A program made the position numbers and the translations under genes. The notes under the pieces are model-generated. The model searched no databases, had not been told where the DNA came from, and saw nothing but the letters and a program-made list of their open reading frames with translations. This document shows, in pieces, positions 48,570-60,398 of a DNA stretch of 64,000 nucleotides; the stretch's first letter is position 1, and each line of letters opens with the position of its first letter. Source of the DNA: Perca fluviatilis (taxonomy: Eukaryota; Chordata; Actinopteri; Perciformes; Percidae); assembly GCF_010015445.1 (NCBI RefSeq), contig NC_053119.1, positions 29,792,383 through 29,856,382 on the forward strand, in the 5' to 3' direction.

Positions 48570-48761
48570 TGCAATTGGTGTTTAGTCTTTAACTTGTTTG
48601 TTTTCTCTGAAACATTCCTGCCATATGAAGAGTGAATGTAATTGAATGTTCCTGATCCTCACAATTTTTTTTTGATTTTCACAGTTTGAAATTAAACATT
48701 ACAATTACATTACATTTTGCCTTTATGTTGGATAGTAAAGGCAGTTTTAGGAATAATTTAA

Positions 48762-48963
48762 AATAAAAACTCTGTAATCAGCCATTTTAAGTCAAAACTG
48801 CAGGACATTGCCAATGACACTCTTTGTTTTTAATACTGTTGTGTTGATTTTTTTGTATCTTTTGTAAAGTTCTGGTTAGTAATGCAAGAAACTGTGGATA
48901 AAATTACTGTTTTTTTTATACCTTTGTATTGGATATGTGTATACAGTATTATCTTAAAATAAA
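48762..48963 (+). terminator. Polyadenylation signals of poglut3
   Basis: AATAAA occurs at 48762-48767 and 48958-48963, about 190 and 390 bases after the stop codon. Confidence 0.5.
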
Positions 48964-49239
48964 TACATCTTAGATAAATTGTAGTTTGTAGTTTTCTGTA
49001 AAGTCCTTATTAAAGATCATAAACATTCAGTTCTATTTGTACACCCTGAGACAGATCCTTGCACTCATCGCCCAATCTTGAGGTTGCAATCACACACTAA
49101 AACACAAGCCCACCCTAGAGAAGGTACTTCAGTCACCCTCCTGTGTTGTCGAGATATCCACAGCTTTGTGCAGTCTGCTCCTTGCCGCTGCCGGCCTCTT
49201 ATGGCCACAACACCTGTTTCCACTGTCAGCGCTCATTCT

Positions 49240-49450
49240 CTGCTTCCCATTCAGAAACTCACTGGCTCCTTGGTGTGAAAATGGCACTAATCCCTCTTAG
49301 GGAGAAGGGTGTGAGAATCCTGACCTACATAGATGATTAATTCTTGCCTCATCACAACAGGAAGCCATGGCCCACACGGCTCTGGTCATTTAATGGGTCA
49401 GGCAGCTGGGTTTTGCTATTAAGTACATAAAGAGTGCTCCCCAGCAGGCT
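49240..49450 (+). pseudogene. Decayed reverse-transcriptase fragment, DIRS-like
   Basis: The frame reads LREKGVRILTYIDD and then a stop where a Trp is expected. After a frameshift, QQEAMAHTALVI then VRQLGFAI follow. YIDD is the polymerase active-site box, and the context resembles DIRS-type retrotransposons. At least two stops and a frameshift make it non-functional. The region 49075-49240 may be a scrap of the same element. Confidence 0.6.
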
Positions 49451-51090
49451 CGAGATCCCGGCCGTAGCTCGGAGTGATTTCACCTTTTGGCTTACGGTCA
49501 CCTCCGCGTGGGGGTGAGACTAGGGTGTGTTCCCTATTTCATCTAGGTTTTCAGTAGTCCTCTTAACTACCAGCCCAGCTGGCCCATTCTATTCCCCATG
49601 CTAAGTTTAATACAGTACGTAACCCTTGTAAAGTAATGGCATAAAGTGAGCTGTAACTAGTATAAGCATGTGTGGCCAGCAATGTCCATCTGTCAGTGGT
49701 CCGAGAGTAACCTACTCTTCAGTATAGTCTTTATATTTCTCTGTGTTGTGATTATCTGCTCAGCACGGCTTTGCTTGCTAGTGTGTCCACCTCTATTTTT
49801 TTTAAATTATTTAATAGCTTTGTTTACGGATAGCGCTTGCAGACTGTACATTTTAAACAGTTGGAATATGTCATTTTGTATGGAAGTCCATAGGGGACTT
49901 AATTAAAATGATGATGGGAAAATGAAAATCCACAATACCATTATCATTTTCCACATTTGTGTTTTTTGTGAGAAAAAAAAAATTTGCATTTTTATTTTCA
50001 CATACTCATTTCACATGGTTATTATATGAACCTATTAAAATGAAAATGGAAAAGCTGTGTGACATTTCATTTTCAAAGTTGTACACCGCTGTACAGTCGA
50101 CATTATTCAAATGTTTTTTCACACACAACTTTTTAAGATGTGCTTTGTTGGTTGAAATGATTACCTACAGCACACTAATAGAATGTAAAGGCATAATACA
50201 AAACCAGGCTGAATCAGGTGCCATGTAATTTCTCCGACGCTCCGTTGTTCCGACGTCTCAATAACCCGAAAAATTCCCTTTGGTCCTACAGCCCACTCAT
50301 CCTAACCTTAACTACTCAAGGTCAAATGCCTAACCCCAACCAATCGAGCTGCTTCGTAGGGCGGGTCTTGGCATGGCCATAGTGGGATTCGTAATTTTGC
50401 CACCAGCGGGACGTCGGATTAATGGAGTGTAGGACCAAAGGGAATTTTTTGGGTTATTGAGAGGTCGGAGAAATGGGCAGACCCGCTGGATGTTGTACAT
50501 CAGGAGAAAGAAGTGTAATCCCTCTGGCACTTCCTCCTCTCACTTTACTTTTCAGTGAGCACTTTGAAGAGATGTAGCTCATCACAGGTAAACACTTATC
50601 TATCCTAGAAAAGCCTTAGGTTGCCGCTTGCTAAAGACAAATCTTTTACTTTATGTGTCCACAATAATGTATTTAGTAATGGTAAAAAAGGTGGGTCCAC
50701 TGCCTACATCATGGCCTTCTCTCTAGCATAATTTCTTATATGTTTTCTGCTGCATTAGTATCATATATAGACAAACTGCTCTTTGCTCATTTGGCTTAAT
50801 ATCTTATATGCAGCTACTTTTTGTTTTGTAACGTTGTTAGCTTGATTCACACATCTTTTCAAGTTAATCAGCTATTTCTTTCCAATTTGTATTTTACCTC
50901 TTAGAAAACTTTGGTCTTGCACATGGAAAACATTTTAGCATTGCAAATTCTTTATAAAAAGAAGAACAGAATCAGATACATGCTGAGATGTGTATTTTTT
51001 AAATGATATATACTATGTGACAATAATAAAAGAGATTTACAAGTTTTTTTTAAATTCATCCAATAATGTGTTATACATCAAAAAGTTTGA
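49451..51090. other. poglut3-unknown gene intergenic region
   Basis: Besides the MITE at 50228-50474 I see only AT-rich sequence with chance ORFs. Confidence 0.4.
50228..50474. repeat. Small inverted-repeat MITE
   Basis: Both ends begin ATTTCTCCGAC when read inward, followed by 'tctcaataaccc' and 'aattccctttggtcctac' in inverted copies. The arms are about 60 bases, the total 247 bases, with no coding capacity. Confidence 0.75.
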
Positions 51091-51096
51091 TTTATT
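51091..51096 (-). terminator. Candidate polyadenylation signal of the unknown gene
   Basis: The first exact AATAAA on the minus strand after the stop lies about 480 bases downstream. Confidence 0.3.
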
Positions 51097-51576
51097 TCAC
51101 TTAATAATGTTTGATACATGACAAAAAGAAATATTTTAATTGTGTACCTTTTTTGATCACATTGTATACTAATGTATCATGGTAACATCATTTAAACAAT
51201 ATGATATTAGATAAGAAAACATAAAGGAGAAAGAAATGTTGTTTTCTAAAACTCTCCATGTTATTAATATCTTCATTTGAAAGTGCCATTGTGTTAGTGT
51301 CTCACACTGCATTAGCATCTGCCTAGCTTTCCAGTTACCAGTTATCCAGTAAACTTAAACACTATATAACTTGTAAGAAGTGCCAACAACAACTAGGATA
51401 GATTGAAAATAATCAGTACTGTCTCTTAAAGGCCTTGCACATTATCAAACTCAACATCTTAGTAGGTCTGGAGGTTGTTTTTTCAAGAGATACATCAATA
51501 GCTCCCACATTTCTACCAAATAAAATGCATTACAGTATCATCTTATTAGCCATTATATATTACGAGTTCCTTTGGT

Positions 51577-52504
51577 TTAGCTGAATTTAATCATGAGAGT
51601 GAGAGGGTCTCCCTCTTTCTTAGTGACAATGGCCTGCATCATTCCTTGAGGTGTATGGAGATACCTTGAACCTTTGAAGAAGTTCTCAATAAAAGCTCTG
51701 TCAATCTTGTTGCACTTCCCGATGGCGGCCTCAAAGTTGTTGCTGAGTACGCCATAGATATTCTCCTTGTCGCTTTTCCTCCCCAAAAACAAGAAGAGGG
51801 CGTAGCAGTCCTTGCCGATGGATGTACAGAAGTCCACCATCCTCTCGTACATTGTCTTGTTGCTGGACTCCTTCTGGGCAATCTGGACAGACTCGCTGAA
51901 GGCCTCCGGGGGGATGCTGTTCTCCTCTGCATCCTCCCTGTCAGGCAGGTGTAGGACCTGCACAGCAATCTGGATCCGAGGGTTCTTGGTGGGCTTCTCC
52001 AGCACGGCCCAGACCCAATCAGCCCCCAGGAGGATTCGCTGCCCGGGCGTCATGGCCGTGCAGTTGAAGGCGTCTGTCATATTGAGGCTGACGCTCTGAG
52101 AGATGTAGGTCATCAGGAAGACCTGTTGGACGACAAGATTGTTTAAAGAACACTTAAAATAAGTTTTCTACAATTCTAAAGGTTTGCTGTCTTCAGTTTT
52201 TTGGAAGTATAAAGTTACTTACCTGAGTGAGCACCTCAGGGTTTGGGTAGAATTTGTCCTCTGGGTCTTTGAAGAGGAGGTATTCTTGAGTTCTGGATGA
52301 GGCGGCAGAGATGCAGTCATTGAATAGAGGTATGAAATCGTTGGGTTTGGAGACTGGGGGCTTCCTTAGTGTGGAGAAGATGCTCGGTCGAAGGGACATG
52401 TTCTGATCGTCGGAGGGACTGCTGGTGAAGCCACGCTTATAAGAGGAGAAGAAATTGGAGTTCTGGAAGAGGTTAGAATTGGGTTTGCTGGTGGTCTGGC
52501 CCAT
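51577..52504 (-). CDS. Uncharacterised 275-residue protein with N-myristoylation signal
   Basis: Two coding exons, 52504-52223 and 52122-51577, join at an exact CAG|GTAAGT donor and an acceptor reading CAACAG, giving 275 residues. The N-terminus MGQTTSKP fits the myristoylation pattern (Gly2, Ser6, Lys7), so membrane attachment is likely. The first 60 residues are Ser/Asn/Phe-rich and probably disordered. From about residue 60 the protein appears globular, with predicted helices (DFIPLFNDCISAAS, FNCTAMTPGQRILLGADWVW, ERMVDFCTSIGKDCYALFLFLG) and a C-terminal strand-like end (TLMIKFS). There are no transmembrane segments, no signal peptide and no catalytic motif that I recognise. Clean splice sites, conserved-looking composition and a spliced 5' UTR argue for a real gene. 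I cannot name the family. Confidence 0.8.
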
Positions 52505-52554
52505 GCTGGACTGACGATGGAGGGCGGGAAATCAGAGGGTGGTCTCCCTGATAC

Positions 52555-52965
52555 ACTGGAAAGAACATTTGTACCATTAGAGTATAGAGTGTAATCTGAA
52601 ATGAAGATATGGTTGGTAAAAAGTTGAGTCTAGTATTTTGATAGTTGTGTTCTTGAGGTACATAAGAAAACCTTTATCTGTACTAATGCTGTGCCTCCAT
52701 ATGGAACCATTGTTTCTGCCTAGTCTTTCATTTAACTAGGAATAAATGGTTATTTGTCCATGTTGCACATTAAAGACATAACACTTTTCTGTCCACCTAT
52801 GCAATGCACTACAGCAGGAATAACATGGACTGATATCTACAAAAAAGGGCTTTACAAATAATTACAGATACTCACCAGGATGGGTCTGGAAGTTTCTGTC
52901 GTTCCAAGTATACTACCTGCTCTCCACTCCTGGCCCCTTTCCTGCTGAGATACACAGTGTGTGTA
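52555..52965 (-). other. 5' UTR exon and intron of the unknown gene
   Basis: An acceptor (TTCTTTCCAG) ends at 52555 before the ATG exon, and a good donor (CCTG|GTGAGT) lies at about 52876. This suggests a noncoding first exon at about 52876-52965 on the minus strand. The exon's 5' limit is not defined, and no TATA box is evident. Confidence 0.4.
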
Positions 52966-54883
52966 CGGTGCTGTATGTGAAGCTCAGTCTTTAGTCTCCC
53001 GACATGTACAGAACTTTTAGTGCAATAAAGAGGATTTTCTATCCCAGGTTTCGAGTGGGAGTTCCTGCCAACAGTGTTCACATGGGTGTGGTGTTTGTAA
53101 CTCGTCAAATTTTAGGTAAGCCAACAAAAGACTCATCTTACCAGTTAACTCCAAGCCTGAAGGGTTTGATGAGTAAACATGCTTAACACTCTCTTTTCAG
53201 AAAGAAGTGCAAACGAGGACGTGTAGTTTGGCCGAGGATGGGAAGGGAGTCTCACTTCAAATTCATAAATGGGGGTGGGATGGAGGCTGGATGGTTAGGA
53301 GAGACTTAAGGGTCATATCTGACATTTACTGTTCTTTTTGTAAAGTAGTCCAGTTGTAGGATATGTGAAAGACTTTACTGTAGCGGTTATTGCAGGTTAG
53401 TGCATATACTGTATGTTAGCCTAAGGTAACTTTTGGACTTAAGCTTGCGGAAAACTTAGCAAAACCTTGTTTTTTTTTCATCAACATCCTCCACTACCAA
53501 CCAAGAAAACTCCTTCTTCCAGCCATCATCTTCTTTTTCTAACAAGAGAGCCGCCAGTCACGCATCACTAGCGCCAACTCATTTCTTGATTGGCCAATGG
53601 CACATTTATATCAAATCATTCTACAGGCATTCTCCGACGTGGGCAAGGGGAGGGGGGCAAGAGAAGGATAACGTAACTTACTATGATACCAGGTTGATCT
53701 GAAAAAAATCTAAAAACTTTTTTTTTTAACCCCGAAAGCGCAAGTTAGTTTACTTGCCCCGAGCCATTGGGCAATTCTTATTGTTGAACCCTGCTTGCAT
53801 ATACAGTACAATAGGAGAAAACGCTGTCAAATGAACTATAATTTGTGCCAATACCAGACAAAATAGTCCTGTCGTTTTACAAGTTCTTTTGTGGCCAATT
53901 TGAAAGTTTACAAAATACAATAATGACACATCGGCCAATATTTGTATTTATTCTTTAACATAAACACATAGCATATAAATATATCTTTGATAAGGATTCC
54001 TTCTAGCCAAAACTCCTGAGAAAATAGTATTTGGCTTTTCAGTTTCAAAATGCTCCATCATGTTTTCATCATGTCCAAGGAAGAATTTGACACGTAGACG
54101 ATTGGTAGAGGACGGCTCTACCTCCTGAGCCACAGCCACCTAACAGGTAAGTTCTTGTCCTATTCAGCCTTTTCACATACCATCTCCTCTGAGAATATCT
54201 AACAATTGTAACAAAATAAACAATTTGTATCCACATGTTGTGCTGGTAATGTCTCTTAACTTCAAAATGATCATGCAGAGGAGCTCAACACAATTATCAT
54301 TGTGTATGTGTGTGTTTCCTTGCCATTGATTGAATGAATTTTCAATCTGGCTCTATTTCTGTCTTGTCTCTTGTTAGATCTTGCAAATGGCTGAATCTCC
54401 ATTTGTTATGTTAGAGCTTACAGTCTTGGGCACTCTTACATCACAGACTCCATCAAAAATATATTATACTTTGCATATCATATGAGGGCCATTAGAACAA
54501 GAAATGACTAATGTGGCCCTGTTCTCCTCTTTGAAATAGCATACCATTACAGTATACACAGTACACAGTTGTTAATATGAGCATTTAAGAGAAACAAAAA
54601 AAGCAAAAGCAGTAAAAAAAAAAGTAATTAATTATTGTGAAAAATAAAACATATATATTTTTGGAAGCAACATATGATGATTGTTTTCCACATTGTGTAA
54701 GTCCACTTCATTGTGACTTCAGGGTGACTGTAGGTGTTACATGAGGTATCAGCGGATACTAGAAGTAGCTCCATGCTGCAGTGTTAGGCTGGGGCTTGAG
54801 ATACAGAACAGGTGTCAGATTGGTTGCTACAAGTCTCTGTGGTTGATTGACATAGTGCGGCAACAGTGTCGGGTCATTGTCCT
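52966..54883. other. Intergenic, with a SINE scrap
   Basis: At 54045-54145 a reverse-orientation SINE 5' fragment is visible ('atgtccaaggaagaatttgacac', 'ctacctcctgagccacagccacc'). The remainder shows no gene; the ORF at 52872-53108 crosses the predicted UTR exon and looks like chance. Confidence 0.4.
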
Positions 54884-54946
54884 TCAAACTAGCGCCGTCT
54901 GAGAGTGCCTCAGCTCCTTCCGCGGCTCGTCTCGGCTGAGCAGGTA
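54884..54946 (-). other. Possible last coding exon of an unidentified minus-strand gene
   Basis: After a good acceptor (TTGCTTCCAG) the phase-0 frame reads YLLSRDEPRKELRHSQTALV and stops. Another frame stays open to 54759. It would pair in phase with the candidate exon at 59251-59316. No further exons were found, so this is tentative. Confidence 0.25.
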
Positions 54947-56004
54947 CTGGAAGCAAAGCATCATGGGAGTGGTAATGGGTTAGAGAGCTTAGGAGTTGGT
55001 GTTTGCCACTGAGCTGGGATCAGTTAACATAATTAGTTTCAGTATATATGACAATATTCTAAACCAATAAGACCATCAGAGACTCTTTTACTTATGTCAA
55101 ATGGCTTTATGGTACAAAACAGAACAAACAGCACATTATTTCAAGAGTAAACTGATTTGGAAGGCAGTACCATTACTAAATACTTCCAATTGTGTCATCA
55201 TAGGTCTCATTTGTTATGGAAATGATACCATTTTTGTCTAAAATGTTACACATAACAAATAGCATCTTGCAGGATGTATGAGGAAAACTTATCCCAAGTC
55301 AGAGCACAACCAGCTTTACAGCAGAGTTGAGCAACAACAAGCATTTTCACAGCAGATTTTGTTGACTTGTCATAGCATGAAAAGGACAGGTGGAACTAAT
55401 ACAATTAAAGACTCCACTATATTTTAGAGAGAATCCTCTGACAGCTATTGTTACTTTGTAGATTTCAGATTTTTCCATACAAAACACAAGATCATCTTGA
55501 TATTATACATTAACTATATTAGTAGTTACAATTAGCTCCACCTCGACCAGCTTAATTTGAACAATAAAATGCTGCTTACATGTCAAAGCTATAGTGCGTA
55601 GTAGTTTCCATGAGGAATTCTAAGTGATGACAACAACATTGTCGGCACATCCACGTGATACAAGCCTTCCGTGATCGCGAACGCCACCCCACCCCTCCTC
55701 CACGCAGTTGCTAGTAGCCAAGGAGGACACGGAGGATAAAAAAAAAACATAATGGACTCTTCAGAAGAGGTAATTATCTTCACTCGAGCTTCTGCACAGG
55801 AAAGTCACTGGACGCCACAATCTTCTGAACATAGTCATACTGAGAAATACAGAGTGTTGTGTGGAGCTGATAGTCTTAAGCTTTGTAGCAACTCATTTGG
55901 CAATGGCTTGAATGTAACAGACGTTCATTAATATCACAAAGTTAAGTTTTAATTACTTTTTATTTTGATAATTTTAGTAAAATATTTTTGTGCACTTTAA
56001 TGTA
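54947..56004. other. Non-coding stretch with a CpG-containing block
   Basis: At about 55650-55740 a GC-rich block with several CpG ('cgtgatcgcgaacgcc') precedes an ATG at 55751 on the plus strand, which opens a 59-residue frame. No exon structure could be confirmed. Confidence 0.3.
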
Positions 56005-58445
56005 AAGAAATAGTTCTATGTTTTGAGAAATATGTGTACACGCTTTCTAGCCAAAAAAGTTAGATGAGAAGATCAATGCCACTCTCATATCTGTGTGCTA
56101 AATATGCAGCTGGAACTTGCAGTCACACTTAGCATAAAAACTGGAAACAGCAGGAAACATGCTGCTAGCCTGGCTCTTTCCAAAGGTGACAAAACCTGCC
56201 AGCCATTCCCAGGCCTCCAGCGGAAACTCTAGAGAGTTATTGCTCACGGCACATGACTAAACAGCAAATTTTCATTTTAAAGGGGTGATAGAATGATTAT
56301 ATAGGGTATTTTACACTGTTCCTTAAGGTCTCCTAATGGGTTATGTAACATTGGTTGGGCTGAAAATTGCCCGAATGCTATTTTATTAGGCCCTTAACTA
56401 CCCTGTGAATATGGCTCTATTTGGAACAAGAGCTTTTCTTCCAAATATGGTATGCTCATTAATATTCCGAATGAGCTATGTGCTGATTGGTTTGAGCAAA
56501 CTACATAGAAACACATGGGAGACTCATATTTCAGACACCGCAAAGTTATACATTGTTTATGGGGCTATTCCATTACAAAATTCACTTCTGAAACTTTTTA
56601 TGCGAAATCAACTATGTAAAGCTCAAATATGGGCCGCTTTACGAAAATGGATGGCTAATTGCAAATTTTGTCTGACTGTGTGTCGGAGTTCAGCGCGCCC
56701 GGTGCTGCCTGTGTTGCTGCCTCGCCGCCCCGGCCTGCCTTCCTACACAGACCCGGGCTGCTATGAGGTAATTGGAGCTCTGTCACGACTGGCACCCATC
56801 CCACTCCATACCACCGAAAGTCACCGTCTCTTGGGCTAATGACAACAAATGCCCCTGCCCTGACAGAGCTCCAGGGCTTGCAACTCCCCTCTTCCTGCTA
56901 GCTAAATGCCCGGTGTATGTGAGTGAGAGCGCGGTCAGCGAGCTTGTTACGCCAGCAATCTCTTATCACAGTTCCAGTTAATCTTTTAATGTGTGTAATT
57001 ATAATGTGTTGAGTTACTTAAACAAACGATTGGGGAAATAAACGCCACAAATATTCATTAACTTGAAATCGGACACCGTTGTTAGCTTATTATATAAAGA
57101 TATTTCAAATTAATGAATATTTGTGAAGAGTAGGGCTTCCGTTAGCTGCAACTGTCCCTTCAATTGTAGCTACAAATCACAGAAAGTTAGCTTCATTTTT
57201 GTTCGTAATTCGAGTATATTTACAGTTTGAATTTCGTCACGCCACGTATACAACATCTAGCTAAATGTCTCATAAAGTTAACAACGGTGTCCGATTTCAA
57301 GTTAATGAATATTTCTGAATTTCAGAGGAATTCTAAGAGGAGGCTAGCTAGCTCTCATTGATAGAGCTACATCCAGCAGCAGGCTCTATCAATGAGACTC
57401 GCGGACAAGAGGCGTTTATTTCCCCAATCGTTTGTTTAAGTAACTCAACACATTATAATTACACACATTAAAAGATTAACTGAAACCTGTGGTAAGAGAT
57501 TGCTGGCGTAACAAGCTTGCTGACCGCGCTCTCACTCACATACACCGGGCATTTAGCTAGCAGGAAGAGGGGAGTTGCAGGCCCTGGAGCTCTGTCAGGG
57601 CAGGGGCATTTGGTTGTCATTAGCCCAAGAGACAGTGACTTTGCACGGGTATGGAGTGCTGTGGGCTGCCAGCCATAACAGAGCTCCAAGTACCTCATAG
57701 CAGGCCGGGGTCTGTGAAGGAAGGCAGGCCGGGCGGCGAGGCAGCTACACAAGCAGCACCGGCGCTGAACTCCGACACACAAAATTTGCAATTAGCCATC
57801 CATTTTCGTAAAGCGGCCCATATTTGAGCTTTACATAGTTGATTTCTCACATAAAAAAGTTTCAGAAGTGAATTTTGTAATGGAATAGCAGAGATCTGCG
57901 TGACCTAGATAGATTCAGAAGACTACCTGATCTCAGGTCAGTTGTGTAGCCTATGTAAATGTTGGGGCGTGACCGTTCTCTTAATACACCCAAGGGCTGA
58001 CAAAGGTTCCGGTTTTTGGGAGGTTGACGTCAACTTCCAGCTTTGTTGAGATTCGCCCGTTTTCAGCGGCAGTTTCAAAATATGAGATTTTCATAGTAAA
58101 GGGGTGTCAATGGGATTTTGAGCTTCTATGTTTGTCCTATTTACCCACCGAACTGTCGTTATTCAGCTATGGTTTTGCATTCTATCACCCCTTTAATACT
58201 TTGTTTTTTGTACGGATTAAACAAACTACTATATAACATGTTAATTAGCAATTAGTGAGCTTTAGTGGTGCTGGTAGGTGAAATATTTCCCCTTTGGACA
58301 GAGCCAGGCTATCTGTTTACACCTGTTTCCAGTCTTTATGCTGAGCGACTGCTGGCTCCAGCAGCTACATGTTTACAGTACAGATGCCAATTTTCTTATG
58401 TAACTCTTTGCAAGAAAATAACTAAGCATATTTCCCAAAATCTTA
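56005..58445. mobile_element. Palindromic fish MITE split by a younger insertion
   Basis: The left half (56005-56276: 'agttagatgagaagatcaatgccactctcat', 'cttagcataaaaactggaaacag' in part) and right half (58197-58445: 'acagagccaggctatctgt', 'tccagtctttatgctgagc') are inverted relative to each other. They match the family seen at 15876-16150. The element at 56281-58192 lies between them. Confidence 0.65.
56281..58192. mobile_element. Palindromic TTAA-flanked transposon (piggyBac-like target), non-autonomous
   Basis: The ends read AGGGGTGATAGAATG inward from both sides, and TTAA flanks each (56277-56280, 58193-58196). Inside, arms of about 480 bases (56565-57047 and 57412-57890) are inverted copies. 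A second inner pair (about 57050-57085 and 57278-57315) and a small nested hairpin around 'tctatcaatgag' (57345-57400) lie within. Overlapping ORFs of 107-144 residues mirror each other and are side effects of the palindrome. Confidence 0.8.
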
Positions 58446-59250
58446 AGCGATTTATTTAAGTAAAGATTTAAATGAAGGCTTTTTACTGTATTCTTACATT
58501 GTGGTATTATGTACCTTTATGACTTTATTAATTACTTTCACTTACTGCCTTTCAGTAAGCCAGCATACAGGACCATGGAACTGGCAAACCTACACAGAAT
58601 GCAGCTGTTATTAAAGTTATTAATTACACATTAATGCTTTTCATGTTTAGACATCTCAAAATGTCTGCTGTGAAAAAATGGTCTATATTTTCATTATCAG
58701 TCAGTTGGATTAGTTTAGGCCACAGGCCTTTTTAGTACGAGGGGAAGCATAAACATTGTAATTGTTTTTAGAAATAATAAATGAAAGGTTTAATTCACGT
58801 CATATGTTTGCTCTTAAAAAAAGGTTTAAAATTTAATCTTTACTGGTTTAGACTATATATTTCACTTTGAAATTAATATATTTTAGCAGTAATACAATAA
58901 TTGTTCCTCTAAGAGCTCAAGGCTCAACTGGTTCACCGCAGATGTTGCCTTAGGCAGCTATCAATAAGTGGTTTTACATGTTTGTTATCCAAAGCCCTTA
59001 GGGTTCAATTACTTAGATGACTTCAGCAAACACAACAGGAGCAAAAGAACCAAGACTGGCATATGCGAGTAATGAAGTACCAGCGAGCAGGTTTCACTCT
59101 TGAAGTCATCGTAATACTTGTTTTAATGAGTTTCTCCCTCAGATAAACTCCAGAGTTTTCCATCTGACTCTAACGTCTGATGAGCAGTTACTTGGTGTGT
59201 TAATCAGCTGTACAAGTCATTAGCAGCAGCTTGTGTGTGTTGGTGCTTAC
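58446..59250. other. Intergenic, nothing recognised
   Basis: No exon, RNA gene or paired transposon ends seen. Confidence 0.3.
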
Positions 59251-59316
59251 TGTGAGGTTGTTGATGCTTTCAGACAGAGCTTCTATTTGCAACATTGTAC
59301 CCTCTGTGATCGCCAT
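59251..59316 (-). other. Possible short coding exon (22 codons)
   Basis: The sequence between a TTGCAG acceptor and a GTAAGC donor reads MAITEGTMLQIEALSESINNL plus Thr, with a helical heptad-like look. Only this frame is open. It could be the first or an internal coding exon of a small gene lying between ppfibp2 and the unknown myristoylated-protein gene. Confidence 0.3.
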
Positions 59317-59414
59317 CTGCAACACACACACACACACGGGTCTCATGGATCCATTATAATGATTACAGACATACTTTCAATGAAACGATGAGTCTTTTAG
59401 ACTTTACTATATAG

Positions 59415-59870
59415 CAGAGATCTTCAACAGGAGGTCCGGGACATGTAGGGGTTCCTCAGAGATGCTGCAGGGGGGCCACCAAATTACTGATCGATGGTTT
59501 AAAAAGAAAATGTCTGATAATATACATTAACTTGAATGTGAATGAACTTAATGTGCACAACATTGATGATAGGCTTACTGGCTAATAGATAAGGTAGCCA
59601 TCCACAGATACAGTTAAGCTTAAGGATTCACTGTGCCACATTTCAACATTAAAACATGATGTTTAAATATATGAACATGCCAACTATTTTTATTTTTAAA
59701 AGCTTGGTATTGTATGCACCATAAAAAGGTATGGTAAAGGCTTTAGGCCGCCCTACATGTTATTGTAGGCCCAGTTTACAATATGCAACTCAATTTTATA
59801 CAATACATGTAGTAGCTTCGTCTATTTTTCAGCTAGGGGTCCTTGGCCTAAAAAACATTGAAGACCCCTG
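59415..59870. mobile_element. hAT-type MITE
   Basis: The ends are CAGAGATCTTCAACAGG and the complement of CAGGGGTCTTCAATG. The flanking octamers CTATATAG and CTATGTAG match at seven of eight positions, fitting an 8-base target duplication. Related ends occur at 20415. Confidence 0.8.
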
Positions 59871-60392
59871 CTATGTAGCAATTAATCAAATTTGCATTTA
59901 TGTAACTATGCATAAGTGTACTATACATTACTGACTGGAGTAATGCATGAGGATTATACCTGCAACTGCATGCTGAGCTATACTCAAACATGCATTTCCC
60001 ATGTCATCTTTAACAGGGTTACCATGTAAGGGTCAGCAGCCATGTTGGCTCAGATTGGTCCGCCGAGGGGGACGTGGGTTTCATAAATAGCCATGACAGC
60101 CAACATGATCATGATGATGATGATGATAATAATGATAAAAGCAGGTTAGTGGTTGGTTACTCAGGCATGCTGTCCACATGTTATCCTTTATCGTTGGATT
60201 AGGATTTATTTAATAAGAAAAATAAAGTATATAGTGTATGCTTCCTGAAGAAAATGCATGTCCATAATATGTTGTACTCCCAAAATAAATGAATAAAAAA
60301 GGAAATCCACTGCTTTATATGTCTACTTCTACTCTGACTTTCTTGCCTTTTGTGTAGAAAAAAGGAATCAAGTTTACACACGTATAATTTTG

Positions 60393-60398
60393 TTTATT
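60393..60398 (-). terminator. Candidate polyadenylation signal of ppfibp2
   Basis: An exact AATAAA on the minus strand about 800 bases after the ppfibp2 stop. The stretch between (with (CA)n at 60683-60711) would be 3' UTR. Confidence 0.35.

Noticed and set aside
52872..53108. 78-residue minus ORF upstream of the unknown gene
   Set aside because: Runs through a predicted noncoding exon and past its donor; no splice-consistent continuation to the main frame.
56405..57791. ORFs of 144, 69 and 107 residues sharing similar peptides on both strands
   Set aside because: They mirror each other because they lie in the two arms of the palindromic transposon; no independent coding evidence.
59950..60110. 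Possible minus-strand exon reading ETHVPLGGPI
   Set aside because: Splice signals are poor and the frame stops after about 20 codons; no link to neighbouring candidates.
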